From Streptomyces sp. (GTDB lineage Bacteria > Actinomycetota > Actinomycetes > Streptomycetales > Streptomycetaceae), in NCBI RefSeq assembly GCF_019510245.1, contig NZ_JAEKKT010000212.1:1-45808 (forward strand): DNA of 45,808 nt, in the 5' to 3' direction. Shown here one piece after another: positions 14,288 through 22,146 of this stretch. The notes under the pieces were generated by a model. That model was not told where the DNA came from. It searched no databases and saw nothing but the letters and a program-made list of their open reading frames with translations. A program made the translations under genes and the position numbers. Numbering within the stretch: the first letter of the stretch is position 1; each line of letters opens with the position of its first letter.

Positions 14288-15439
14288 CTACTTGTCGATG
14301 TCCCCCACCACGAAGAACAGCGACCCCAGGATCGCGACCATGTCCGCCACCAGCGTCCCCGGCAGCAGTTCGGTGAGCGCCTGGATGTTGTTGTACGACG
14401 CCGAGCGCAGCTTCAGCCGGTACGGGGTCTTCTCGCCCTTGCTGACGAGGTAGTAGCCGTTGATGCCGAGCGGGTTCTCGGTCCAGGCGTAGGTGTGGCC
14501 CTCGGGCGCCTTGAGGACCTTGGGGAGCCGCTGGTTGATCGGTCCCGGCGGCAGGGCGGCGAGCCGGTCCAGGCAGGCGTCGGCCAGGTCCAGGGCGTTG
14601 TGCGTCTGCTCCAGGAGGCACTCGAAGCGGGCCAGGCAGTCGCCCTCGCTCCGGGTGACGACCTTCAGGGTGTCCTGGAGCTCGCCGTAGGCCAGGTAGG
14701 GCTCGTCCCGGCGCAGGTCGAAGTCGACGCCCGAGGCGCGCGCGATGGGCCCGCTCACGCCGTACGCGTGCACGGCCTCCGCCGCGAGGACGCCCACGCC
14801 CCGGGTACGGCCGCGGAAGATCTCGTTGCCGAGGACGAGGTCGTCGAAGACGTCCGTGCGGGAGCGCACGGCGGCCACGGCCGCACGCGCGCGTGCCGTC
14901 CAGCCGGCCGGCAGGTCCTCCTTGAGGCCGCCGACGCGGTTGAACATGTAGTGCATGCGCCCGCCGGAGACCTCCTCCATGACGTTCTGGAGCTCCTCAC
15001 GCTCGCGGAACGCGTAGAAGACCGGGGTGATGCCGCCCAGCTCCAGCGGATAGGAGCCGAGGAACATCAGGTGGTTGAGGACCCGGTTCAGCTCGGCGAG
15101 CAGGGTGCGGGTCCACACCGCGCGGACGGGCACCTCCATGCCGAGCATGCGCTCGACGGCGAGGACCACGCCCAGTTCGTTGGAGAAGGCCGACAGCCAG
15201 TCGTGGCGGTTGGCGAGCATGATGATCTGCCGGTAGTCGCGGGCCTCGAAGAGCTTCTCCGCGCCCCGGTGCATGTAGCCGATCACCGGCTCCGCCGAGA
15301 CGATCCGCTCGCCGTCCAGCACCAGCCGCAGCCGCAGCACGCCGTGCGTGGAGGGGTGCTGGGGGCCGATGTTGAGCACCATGTCCGTGCTCTCCGCGGC
15401 GCCGCCGATCCCGACCGTGGTCTCCGTCGTAGGCGTCAT
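14288..15439 (-). CDS. nuoD2: NADH-quinone oxidoreductase subunit D paralogue (orphan NuoD2)
   Basis: The 383-residue protein is a full-length 49-kDa-type subunit: MVLNIGPQHPSTHGVLRLRL (quinone-site His loop), EPVIGYMHRGAEKLFEARDY, TPVFYAFREREELQNVMEEV, RVGGLKEDLPAGW and DMVAILGSLFFVVGDIDK at the C-terminus. No other nuo gene is in the window, so it is an orphan paralogue. Two points stand out. The HRG arginine (codon 15268-15266) that mitochondrial NDUFAF7 methylates is present, and the Asp-Tyr-Leu of the quinone pocket in complex I (Thermus Tyr87) reads Asp-Trp-Leu here (RHDWLSAF). The ATG at 15439 has GGGGAGA upstream; its divergent neighbour starts only 31 bases away. Confidence 0.92.
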   Translation of the reverse strand: MTPTTETTVGIGGAAESTDMVLNIGPQHPSTHGVLRLRLVLDGERIVSAEPVIGYMHRGAEKLFEARDYRQIIMLANRHDWLSAFSNELGVVLAVERMLGMEVPVRAVWTRTLLAELNRVLNHLMFLGSYPLELGGITPVFYAFREREELQNVMEEVSGGRMHYMFNRVGGLKEDLPAGWTARARAAVAAVRSRTDVFDDLVLGNEIFRGRTRGVGVLAAEAVHAYGVSGPIARASGVDFDLRRDEPYLAYGELQDTLKVVTRSEGDCLARFECLLEQTHNALDLADACLDRLAALPPGPINQRLPKVLKAPEGHTYAWTENPLGINGYYLVSKGEKTPYRLKLRSASYNNIQALTELLPGTLVADMVAILGSLFFVVGDIDK

Positions 15440-15470
15440 GAACCCAGTCTCCCCTACGTACGCTGGCCCC

Positions 15471-15974
15471 ATGGAGACGGGGAGCGCCACCGGCGCCGAG
15501 ACCACGGGGACCGAGCCGGTGTGGACGGGACTGCCGCCCGGCCTGCTGCGGATGCGCCGGCTGCTGCTGGTGGTGTGGCTGGGGCTGCTCGCCCTGGCCC
15601 TGGGACTGCTGCCGGGCCTGCTCGCGGGCCCGGCGTGGGCGGCCTGCGCGCTGCTGCCACTGGCCGCGCTGGCCTGGGGCTGGGTGCTACTGGGCCGCAA
15701 CTGGCGCTCCTGGCGTTACGCCGAGCGCGCCGACGACCTGCTGATCACCCGCGGGGTGCTGTGGCGCGAGGAGACCGTGGTGCCGTACGGGCGGATGCAG
15801 CTGGTGGAGGTGACCTCGGGGCCCGTCGAGCGGCACTTCGGGCTCGCCACCGTGCAGCTGCACACCGCCGCCGCGGCCACCGACGCGACGATCCCCGGGC
15901 TCGACCCGGCCGAGGCGGAACGGCTGCGCGACCGGCTCACCGAGCTCGGCGAGGCCCGATCGGCGGGGCTGTGA
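15471..15974 (+). CDS. Bacterial PH-domain membrane protein, YdbS-like
   Basis: The 167-residue protein has two hydrophobic helices in its first 75 residues (LLLVVWLGLLALALGLLPGL and WAACALLPLAALAWGWVLL) and then one bPH2 (DUF304) domain: LLITRGVLWREETVVPYGRMQLVEVTSGPVERHFGLATVQLHT. It resembles Bacillus YdbS, which together with YdbT gives resistance to some bacteriocins. It overlaps the next gene by four bases (GTGA), so the two are translationally coupled. A TACGCT just before the ATG could be the -10 of a leaderless transcript. Confidence 0.88.
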   Translation: METGSATGAETTGTEPVWTGLPPGLLRMRRLLLVVWLGLLALALGLLPGLLAGPAWAACALLPLAALAWGWVLLGRNWRSWRYAERADDLLITRGVLWREETVVPYGRMQLVEVTSGPVERHFGLATVQLHTAAAATDATIPGLDPAEAERLRDRLTELGEARSAGL

Positions 15975-17299
15975 CCGCGCCGGGCGTCGAGAGCGCCATA
16001 CCCGCGGGCCGGACCGTCGGCGAGCGGCGCCTGCACCCGGTGACGCCGTTCCGGCGGGCGTGGGCGCCGGTCGCGGTGCTCACCGGCTGGGCGGTCCACG
16101 ACCCGAACCAGGCGCAGGAGCAGCTGACCAAGCTGACCACGACCATGGTCCTGGGCGGGCTCGCCGCCCTGGTCACCGCGGGCGCCCTGTACGGCTTCCT
16201 GACCTGGTGGTTCACCTACTTCTCGGTGACCGACAGCGAACTGCGCATACGCACCGGCCTGTTGTTCCGGCGGACCGCGCACATCCGGCTGGAGCGGATC
16301 CAGGCCGTCGACATCACCCAGCCGCTCCTCGCGCGCGTGGCGGGCGTCGCCAAGCTGCGGATAGACGTCGTCGGCACCGACAAGAAGGACGAACTCGCCT
16401 TCCTCGGCCAGGGCGAGGCGCGTGCGCTGCGCGCGGAACTGCTCGCGCGCGCCGCCGGGTTCGCACCGGAGACGGCGCACGAGGTCGGCGAGGCTCCGGC
16501 GCACGAGCTGATGCGGGTGCCCCCGGCCAAGCTCGCCCTCTCCATCGTGCTGACGGGTGCCACCTGGGGTTCCCTGGCCGCCGCCCTCGTGGCGCCGCCG
16601 TTCCTCTGGCTGACCACCCACAGCGTGTGGACGGTGCTCGCGACCGCCGTGCCGCTGCTCGGCGCGGCGGCCACGACCAGCGTGGGGCGGTTCGTCGGGG
16701 AGTACGACTGGACGGTCGGGGAGTCCCCGGACGGGCTGCGCATCGACCACGGGCTCCTCGACCGCACCCACGAGACCGTGCCGCCGGGGCGGGTCCAGAC
16801 CGTGCGGATCGTGGAGCCGCTGATGTGGCGGCCGCTGCGGTGGGTGCGGGTCGAGCTGGACGTGGCGGGGTCGGCGAACTCGGTGCTGGTCCCGGTCGCA
16901 CCGCGCGCGGTCGCCGAGTCGGTCGTCGCGCGCGTGCTGCCCGGTGTGACCGTGCCCGGTGAGCCGCTGCGGCCGCCGGGGCGGGCGCGGTGGTGCGTGC
17001 CGCTGTGGTGGCGCGGGTACGGGCTCGCGGTGACCGACACGGTGTTCGCGGCGCGCCACGGGCTGCTGCGCCGGCACCTCGCGCTCGTCCCGCACGCCAA
17101 GGTCCAGAGCGTACGGCTCACCCAGGGGCCCTGGCGGCGGCTGTGGCGGCTCGCGGACGTCCATGTGGACACGGGGGCCGGCAAGACCGTGACGGCGCGG
17201 CTGCGGGGCGCCGAGGAGGCCGCGGCGCTGCTGCGGGAGCAGGCCGAGCGGTCACGGACGGGGCGCCGGACGGCGCGACCGGACCGTTGGATGGCCTGA
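15971..17299 (+). CDS. Multi-bPH2-domain membrane protein, YdbT-like
   Basis: The 442-residue protein (GTG start overlapping the upstream stop) repeats the bPH2 module: first after YFSVTDSELRIRTGLLFRRTAHIRLERIQAVDI (about 85-150), second around ESPDGLRIDHGLLDRTHETVPPGRVQTVRIVEP (about 250-320), and third around AVTDTVFAARHGLLRRHLALVPHAKVQSVRLT (about 350-420). Membrane helices lie near 55-80 and 185-235. The layout is that of YdbT-type proteins that partner a single-domain YdbS. The likely site of action is the cytoplasmic membrane; the ligand is unknown. The C-terminal 20 residues are basic and variable. Confidence 0.86.
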   Translation: MTAPGVESAIPAGRTVGERRLHPVTPFRRAWAPVAVLTGWAVHDPNQAQEQLTKLTTTMVLGGLAALVTAGALYGFLTWWFTYFSVTDSELRIRTGLLFRRTAHIRLERIQAVDITQPLLARVAGVAKLRIDVVGTDKKDELAFLGQGEARALRAELLARAAGFAPETAHEVGEAPAHELMRVPPAKLALSIVLTGATWGSLAAALVAPPFLWLTTHSVWTVLATAVPLLGAAATTSVGRFVGEYDWTVGESPDGLRIDHGLLDRTHETVPPGRVQTVRIVEPLMWRPLRWVRVELDVAGSANSVLVPVAPRAVAESVVARVLPGVTVPGEPLRPPGRARWCVPLWWRGYGLAVTDTVFAARHGLLRRHLALVPHAKVQSVRLTQGPWRRLWRLADVHVDTGAGKTVTARLRGAEEAAALLREQAERSRTGRRTARPDRWMA

Positions 17300-17338
17300 C
17301 GGCCGTTTCGGCCGGTGGGTGCTCGGGTGCGGGTGAGC

Positions 17339-17454
17339 GGGGCTGGTCGCGCAGTTCCTACCCCAGCCTTCGGCCGGGTGGACCCCCAGCGCCCCTCACG
17401 GGGCGCTCACCGCAGTGCCCTGCTTTTAGGGGCGCGGGGAACTGCGCGACCGGC
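17339..17454. repeat. Convergent-gene palindromic element, copy C, with flanking inverted arms
   Basis: The left arm GCTGGTCGCGCAGTTCC (17342-17358) and the right arm GGAACTGCGCGACCGGC (17438-17454) are inverted copies (16 of 17 match). They bracket the same core seen elsewhere, which reads CTGGGGGTCCACCC, GGCCGAAGG, CTGGGGTAGG on the minus strand. It sits between two convergent genes. The arms are a very common Streptomyces intergenic motif. Confidence 0.75.
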
Positions 17455-17510
17455 CACGGCGGCGCCGCACCCGACCACCGGCCGTCCCCCGGCTGGGCAC
17501 CGCCGCGTGT

Positions 17511-18716
17511 TCAGGACGCGGCGCTGCGCAGGCCGCCGAGGTTGATCTGCTCCGTCTCGTCGTGCGCGGTCAGGTCGATGACCTGGCCGACGCCGCGCGC
17601 CTGCGCGTCGGCGGGCTTGAAGTCGGCCTCGGACTCGGCCTTGTGGAGCGCGAGCGCCTCCTGGCCGACGACGTCCGCGAGGTCCTCGTTGTGCATGGCC
17701 TCCAGGCCGCCCGCCGGCGAGCCCTTCTGGGTGCCGAAGAAGTCGAAGCCGCCGGTGACCAGCGGCCGCGGAATGGGCGCGGCCGGCAGGACCGCCACCG
17801 CGGTGGGCACCGTGAAGTGGCCCGAGGGCTGCACGGAGCGGGCGGACGGTGCCGTCGTGGGGTGGGCGTCCTGCTCCGCCGGCGCCGGGGCGGTGTCCGC
17901 CGTCTCCGGTCCGGCCGTGGTGACGGCGGCCGCGCGCGCGTGCCCGTCGGCCGCCTCGGGCTGCCCCTGCGCCTCGTCCTCCGGCGCGGACTCGCCCGTC
18001 GGGGTGGCCGCGGACTCGCCGGCCGTCACCACCGTGCCCTCGGTCTCGGTGCCCGCCTCGGTCTCGCCCTTCGGGGCGTCCTTCTCGTCGAACCGGGCCA
18101 ATGCCACCTTGGCCCGCAGGAACAGCTTGGAACCCTCCGGCGAGAAGACCGCGGGAACCGTCTCCTCGACCGTCAGCTCCTCGGCCTTCTCCTCGACGGC
18201 CGCCAGGGACTCCTCGGCGTCTTCCGCACTGCGGGCGGCCGGCAGCGCGTTCGACGGCGCGGTGGCCTCGATCTCCAGCAGGCGGCGGCCCTCCAGGGCG
18301 CTCGCGCGCTCGGTCTCGGCCGTGGCGTACCGGCGCAGCAGGGACGCGTGCTCGTTGCGCAGCCCCGCCAGCTCCGACCGCTTCGCGCGCAGCCGTTGCT
18401 CCAGCTTGGCGCGCAGCTCCCGCGACTCCTCCAGGTCGGTCTCCAGCTCGGCGATCCGCTCCTCGTGGCGCCACTCGTCGCTCGCACGCGCGCGCGACAG
18501 GTCGGCCACCTGCTTGCCCGCCTCGCTGTCCCAGCGCCGCATGACGGCGGCGCCGACGGCCGCGGTGGCCGCGGCCACCGCGGCCAGGGTGCGCAGCACC
18601 GTCGGTTCGGAGAACAACCAGGGGCCAAGGGCGCAGACGAGGGAGACACCGGCGATCGCCGAGGGAGGCAACAGCCTGTGCAAGGGCGGGGAATGACGGT
18701 GACGTCCACGTGGCAT
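17511..18716 (-). CDS. Membrane-anchored coiled-coil protein, unknown function
   Basis: From ATG 18716 (MPRGRHRHSPPLHRLLPPSA) the protein has 401 residues. Two hydrophobic segments lie near residues 17-35 and 42-60, followed by a charged coiled coil (about 75-145: SDEWRHEERIAELETDLEES and onward), a conserved block EGSKLFLRAKVALARFDEK (about 195-215), an acidic low-complexity region (220-300), and a conserved C-terminal part with GGFDFFGTQ and IDLTAHDETEQINL. This layout suggests a membrane-tethered scaffold. No enzyme motif is present and no function is known to me. It faces the PH-domain genes across a convergent repeat. Confidence 0.8.
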   Translation of the reverse strand: MPRGRHRHSPPLHRLLPPSAIAGVSLVCALGPWLFSEPTVLRTLAAVAAATAAVGAAVMRRWDSEAGKQVADLSRARASDEWRHEERIAELETDLEESRELRAKLEQRLRAKRSELAGLRNEHASLLRRYATAETERASALEGRRLLEIEATAPSNALPAARSAEDAEESLAAVEEKAEELTVEETVPAVFSPEGSKLFLRAKVALARFDEKDAPKGETEAGTETEGTVVTAGESAATPTGESAPEDEAQGQPEAADGHARAAAVTTAGPETADTAPAPAEQDAHPTTAPSARSVQPSGHFTVPTAVAVLPAAPIPRPLVTGGFDFFGTQKGSPAGGLEAMHNEDLADVVGQEALALHKAESEADFKPADAQARGVGQVIDLTAHDETEQINLGGLRSAAS

Positions 18717-18813
18717 GGCCAGAAACTTACCGCGCGTAGGCGAATCGTGGTGCCCCGGGCCGTAAAAACACAGCGACAACGAAGTCTTCGCACGGCATCG
18801 GCGGGGCCGGGGC

Positions 18814-19926
18814 TCAGCGGCCGCTCAATCGGCCGCTGATCCACTGGAGCGTCGCGGGGATCTCGCGGCGCCAGGTGTTGAAGTTGTGGCCGCCGCTGTC
18901 GAGGATGATCGACGAGATCCGGGTCAGCTTGGTGGCCTCCACGCTCTTGATGAACTTCAGCGTGGCCTTGTAGTTGGTCTCTCCGACTTTGCTGCTGGTG
19001 ACCAGCAGGGAGGTGTCCGGGGCGGGCTCGTGCTTCAGGAACCACCAGAGGTCGGCGCGGTTCTCGAGCTTCCGGTCGCCCTGGAAGAGGTCGCCGGTCG
19101 TGGCGTCGAGGGGCGCCTTGTACGACGGGGAGAGCCCGGCGCCGGCCCCGTACACGCCGGGATGGTGCACGGCGAGCTTGAGTGCGCAGTACCCGCCCGT
19201 CGAGTCGCCGACGATGCCCCAGCCGCCCGGCTTCACGGCGGCCCGGTAGTGCGCGCGCACGGCGGCGGGCAGGTCCCTGGCGAAGAAGGTCTCGGTCTGC
19301 GGGCCGTGCGGGACGTCCACGCACTCGGTGTCCCGGGGCGGCGCCACCGTGGGCCGCAGCATCACCAGGATCGTCGGCCGCATCTTCCCGTCCCGGACCA
19401 GGTGCTGCGCCGTGCGCGGGTAGTGCAGCTTTTCGACCAGCGCCCGCGCGGTGCCGGGATAGCCGCTGAGGACGACCACCACCGGGAACGTCCGCGTGCG
19501 GTACTGCGGCTGGAAGTACTCCGGCGGCAGGTACACGTACGCGGGCGTGGCGATGTGGGTGGTCCGGCCGACTATGCCGACCTGCTGGATCTGCCCGGCC
19601 GTCGTCGGCAGCGACCCGCCCATGCCGTGCACCTCCGACGTGGACACCACCTGGACCGGTCCGGACGCGTGGTCGACGACGACGCCCTGGTCGGTTTCCG
19701 TGCCGAACAGGTCGGCCCAGCTCGCGTAGAAACCGAAGGCCTGGTTGACCGCTATCCCGACGCACGCGAAGAGCGCCAACTGCGTGGCCAGCAGAAGACC
19801 GACGCGGCCGCTGACGGCCCGCCAGCTCCGGCGGCCCAGCCGGGGCCACAGCCACACCGTGCCTACGAACAGCAGTGCGGCGAACAAGATCGCCAATGCC
19901 AGCAATTTATTGCTCGTGAGACCCAT
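18814..19926 (-). CDS. Membrane-anchored alpha/beta-hydrolase (esterase D/antigen 85-like)
   Basis: The 370-residue protein starts MGLTSNKLLALAILFAALLF. It has two to three membrane helices (about 7-27 and 40-62) and then a hydrolase domain from about 125: TPAYVYLPPEYFQP, FPVVVVLSGYPGTARALVEK, nucleophile elbow GDSTGG (Ser about 242) and a C-terminal His in LDSGGHNFNTWRREIP. This is the esterase/mycolyltransferase-type fold with the catalytic domain predicted outside the membrane. The substrate is unknown. It is divergent from lysX across a 200-base region, and both may serve the cell envelope. Confidence 0.85.
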   Translation of the reverse strand: MGLTSNKLLALAILFAALLFVGTVWLWPRLGRRSWRAVSGRVGLLLATQLALFACVGIAVNQAFGFYASWADLFGTETDQGVVVDHASGPVQVVSTSEVHGMGGSLPTTAGQIQQVGIVGRTTHIATPAYVYLPPEYFQPQYRTRTFPVVVVLSGYPGTARALVEKLHYPRTAQHLVRDGKMRPTILVMLRPTVAPPRDTECVDVPHGPQTETFFARDLPAAVRAHYRAAVKPGGWGIVGDSTGGYCALKLAVHHPGVYGAGAGLSPSYKAPLDATTGDLFQGDRKLENRADLWWFLKHEPAPDTSLLVTSSKVGETNYKATLKFIKSVEATKLTRISSIILDSGGHNFNTWRREIPATLQWISGRLSGR

Positions 19927-20027
19927 GAGGTGCTTCCTGCCTGCGCTTCCCCCCGTGACCACCGCCGCTTTCAGCGAGGCTTGCCCCGGGCTTTCCCTGG
20001 CCTTTGAACCGGCTTTCCGGTGGGGAG

Positions 20028-20056
20028 TGAACCTCTCCCCCCGAGACACCGTCCTA
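20028..20056 (+). promoter_or_regulatory. Sigma-E-like promoter upstream of lysX
   Basis: TGAAC (20028-20032), a 17-base spacer and CGTCCTA (20050-20056) match the ECF sigma-E promoter pattern of Streptomyces (GAAC ... CGTC). It points at lysX with a predicted leader of about 65 bases. Sigma-E controls the cell-envelope stress response, and as I recall a lysyltransferase gene of this kind is in its S. coelicolor regulon. Confidence 0.5.
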
Positions 20057-20126
20057 GAGGGCGCAATGTCGCCGGATGCCCGAATCGGGCCCGGGTTCAA
20101 GGTCTCTCGCAGAACTACGGGATGCG

Positions 20127-22046
20127 ATGTCTGTCAGGATAGATGGGGAATTGTCGGGCGAGGTTCCGAGCCGATCAAGCCGGGCGCGGCGCATAGTCCG
20201 CGGCCCGCGCCCTGAGGCCGTCCCCGCCCTGGTCGGCAGGGCGTGCGCGGTCGTGGGCGTCCTGGACATCGCCGCGGGTGTGTTCCCGCGCTTCCGTCAC
20301 AGCCGTATGCACGCCATGGCCGAGGTGCTGCCGGGCTCGCTCGGCCCGTTCGCCGCGGCGCTCTCGCTCAGCGTCGGCGTGCTGTTGCTGCTGCTCGCGC
20401 ACGGGCTCAAGCGGCGCAAGCGGCGGGCCTGGCGGGCCGCGGTCGTGCTGCTGCCGGCCGGCGCGGTCTCGCAGTTCGTGTACCGGCACTCGGTCATCGG
20501 CGCGCTGATCTCACTGGCCCTGTTCGTGCCGCTCGTGCTCCACCGCGACGAGTTCAAGGCGCTCCCCGACCCGCGCAGCCGGTGGCGCGCGCTCGCCAAC
20601 TTCGTCCTCATGAGCGCCGGTTCGCTCGCGCTCGGCCTGGTCATCGTCAGCGCCCACCCCAACCGCACGATCGGCGACCCCAGCCTGGCCGACCGCATCA
20701 CCCACGTCCTGTACGGCCTGTTCGGCTTCGAGGGCCCCGTCGACTACGAGGGCTCCACCTCCTGGACGGTCGCCTTCTCCCTCGGCGCCCTCGGCCTGAT
20801 CACCGTGGTCACCACCATCTACCTCGCCTTCCGCCCCGAACACCCGGCGGCCCACCTGACCGAGGAGGACGAGACCCAGCTGCGCGCCCTGCTCGAGAAG
20901 CACGGCGCCCGCGACTCCCTCGGCCACTTCGCGCTCCGCCGCGACAAGGCGGTCGTCTTCTCGCCCAGCGGCAAGGCGGCGGTCACCTACCGCGTCGTCT
21001 CCGGCGTGATGCTCGCCAGCGGCGACCCGATCGGCGACGTCGAGGCCTGGCCCGGCGCCATCGAACGCTTCATGGACGAGGCCAAGGCCCACTCGTGGAC
21101 CCCCGCCGTCATGGGCTGCTCGGAGACGGGCGGCGAGGTGTGGACCCGCGAGACCGGCCTGGACGCGCTCGAACTGGGCGACGAGGCGGTGGTGGACGTG
21201 GCGGATTTCTCGCTCGCCGGACGCGCGATGCGCAACGTGCGCCAGATGGTCAAGCGCATCGAGCGGGCCGGCTACGAAACCCGGGTGCGGCGCATCCGTG
21301 ACCTCGGCGAGGCCGAACTCGACCGCATCCGCCGGGCGGCCGAGGACTGGCGCGGCACCGACACCGAGCGCGGCTTCTCGATGGCGCTCGGCCGCATCGG
21401 TGACCCCGCCGACGGCGACTGCCTGATCGCCACCGCCCACAGAATCGAAGGGGCGGCGCGATGGGGGTCCCCCCAGGCTTTCGGCTCTGGGGGAGCCTCG
21501 GGTAGGGCGGCGGTGGGAGACGGGGGGGCGGACGAGACACCCGGCCAGTACGGCGACCTCAAGGCGATCCTGCACTTCGTGCCCTGGGGCGCCGACGGCG
21601 TCTCCCTCGACCTGATGCGCCGCGACCGCTCCGCCGACCCCGGGATGAACGAACTGCTCATCGTGGCCGCCCTCCAGGCGGCCCCGAAGCTCGGCATCAC
21701 CAGGATCTCGCTCAACTTCGCGATGTTCCGCTCGGCGCTCGCCCGCGGCGAGAAGATCGGCGCGGGACCGGTGCTGCGCGCCTGGCGCGGACTGCTGGTG
21801 TTCCTCTCCCGCTGGTTCCAGATCGAGTCGCTCTACAAGTTCAACGCCAAGTTCCAGCCCCGCTGGGAGCCGCGGTTCGTGGTCTACCGGGCCTCCGGCG
21901 ACCTCCCGCGCATCGGGCTCGCCGCCATGCAGGCCGAGGGCTTCGTCAGCCTCGCCCTGCCGCTGCCCCGCTTCCTGCGCCGCCAGGCCCTCGCCCCCCG
22001 CCCGTGCGCCCACGGCATCGCCGAACAGGGCGTACGAGCGGCCTGA
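20127..22046 (+). CDS. lysX: LysX/MprF-type phosphatidylglycerol lysyltransferase
   Basis: The 639-residue protein has about six membrane helices in residues 35-250 and a C-terminal DUF2156 aminoacyl-phospholipid synthase domain with two GNAT-like folds (LGHFALRRDKAVVFSPSGKA, GVMLASGDPIGD, FSMALGRIGDPADGDC, FRSALARGEKIGAGP and WFQIESLYKFNAKFQPRWEPR). The family transfers lysine from Lys-tRNA to phosphatidylglycerol or cardiolipin and so lowers envelope charge. The lysyl-tRNA synthetase half found in mycobacterial LysX is absent. Between IATAHR (about 434-439) and YGDLKAILHFVPWG (about 475) an about 32-residue Gly/Ala-rich stretch is encoded by a GC palindrome like the intergenic repeats. I expect only a short linker there in homologues. 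Start ATG 20127 lies downstream of a sigma-E-like promoter. Confidence 0.9.
   Translation: MSVRIDGELSGEVPSRSSRARRIVRGPRPEAVPALVGRACAVVGVLDIAAGVFPRFRHSRMHAMAEVLPGSLGPFAAALSLSVGVLLLLLAHGLKRRKRRAWRAAVVLLPAGAVSQFVYRHSVIGALISLALFVPLVLHRDEFKALPDPRSRWRALANFVLMSAGSLALGLVIVSAHPNRTIGDPSLADRITHVLYGLFGFEGPVDYEGSTSWTVAFSLGALGLITVVTTIYLAFRPEHPAAHLTEEDETQLRALLEKHGARDSLGHFALRRDKAVVFSPSGKAAVTYRVVSGVMLASGDPIGDVEAWPGAIERFMDEAKAHSWTPAVMGCSETGGEVWTRETGLDALELGDEAVVDVADFSLAGRAMRNVRQMVKRIERAGYETRVRRIRDLGEAELDRIRRAAEDWRGTDTERGFSMALGRIGDPADGDCLIATAHRIEGAARWGSPQAFGSGGASGRAAVGDGGADETPGQYGDLKAILHFVPWGADGVSLDLMRRDRSADPGMNELLIVAALQAAPKLGITRISLNFAMFRSALARGEKIGAGPVLRAWRGLLVFLSRWFQIESLYKFNAKFQPRWEPRFVVYRASGDLPRIGLAAMQAEGFVSLALPLPRFLRRQALAPRPCAHGIAEQGVRAA
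21463..21497. repeat. Palindromic element copy B, in frame inside lysX
   Basis: GGGGGTCCCCCC, AGGCTTTCGG and CTCTGGGGGAGCC have the same order of parts as the four convergent-gene elements. This copy lies in the coding sequence and encodes part of a Gly/Ser/Ala-rich loop without breaking the frame. It is the only coding-region copy seen in the window. Confidence 0.65.
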
Positions 22047-22134
22047 CCCCATGACCGGCCCGAGCGGACGCCCCTCCCCCTCCGGCCCGGGGGCGCCGCT
22101 CGGGCCACGGGAGCTGGCCACGGGGCCCTGGGCC

Positions 22135-22140
22135 TACGCT
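22135..22140 (+). promoter_or_regulatory. -10 element for a leaderless folP transcript
   Basis: TACGCT ends six bases before the folP ATG at 22147. This is the spacing typical of leaderless actinobacterial transcripts. No Shine-Dalgarno-like sequence precedes that ATG. No convincing -35 is visible. Confidence 0.45.
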
Positions 22141-22146
22141 GAACGT

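Noticed and set aside
13733..15970. Very long plus-strand open frame running through the methyltransferase and nuoD2 region into the YdbT-like gene
   Set aside because: Only its part from 15971 has family resemblance. The rest overlaps recognised genes in other frames and is Arg/Ala/Pro-rich as expected for shadows of high-GC coding DNA.
17339..17454. Inverted arms considered as ends of an insertion sequence
   Set aside because: Only about 115 bases lie between the outer ends with no transposase frame and no target duplication. The arms are a common Streptomyces intergenic motif.
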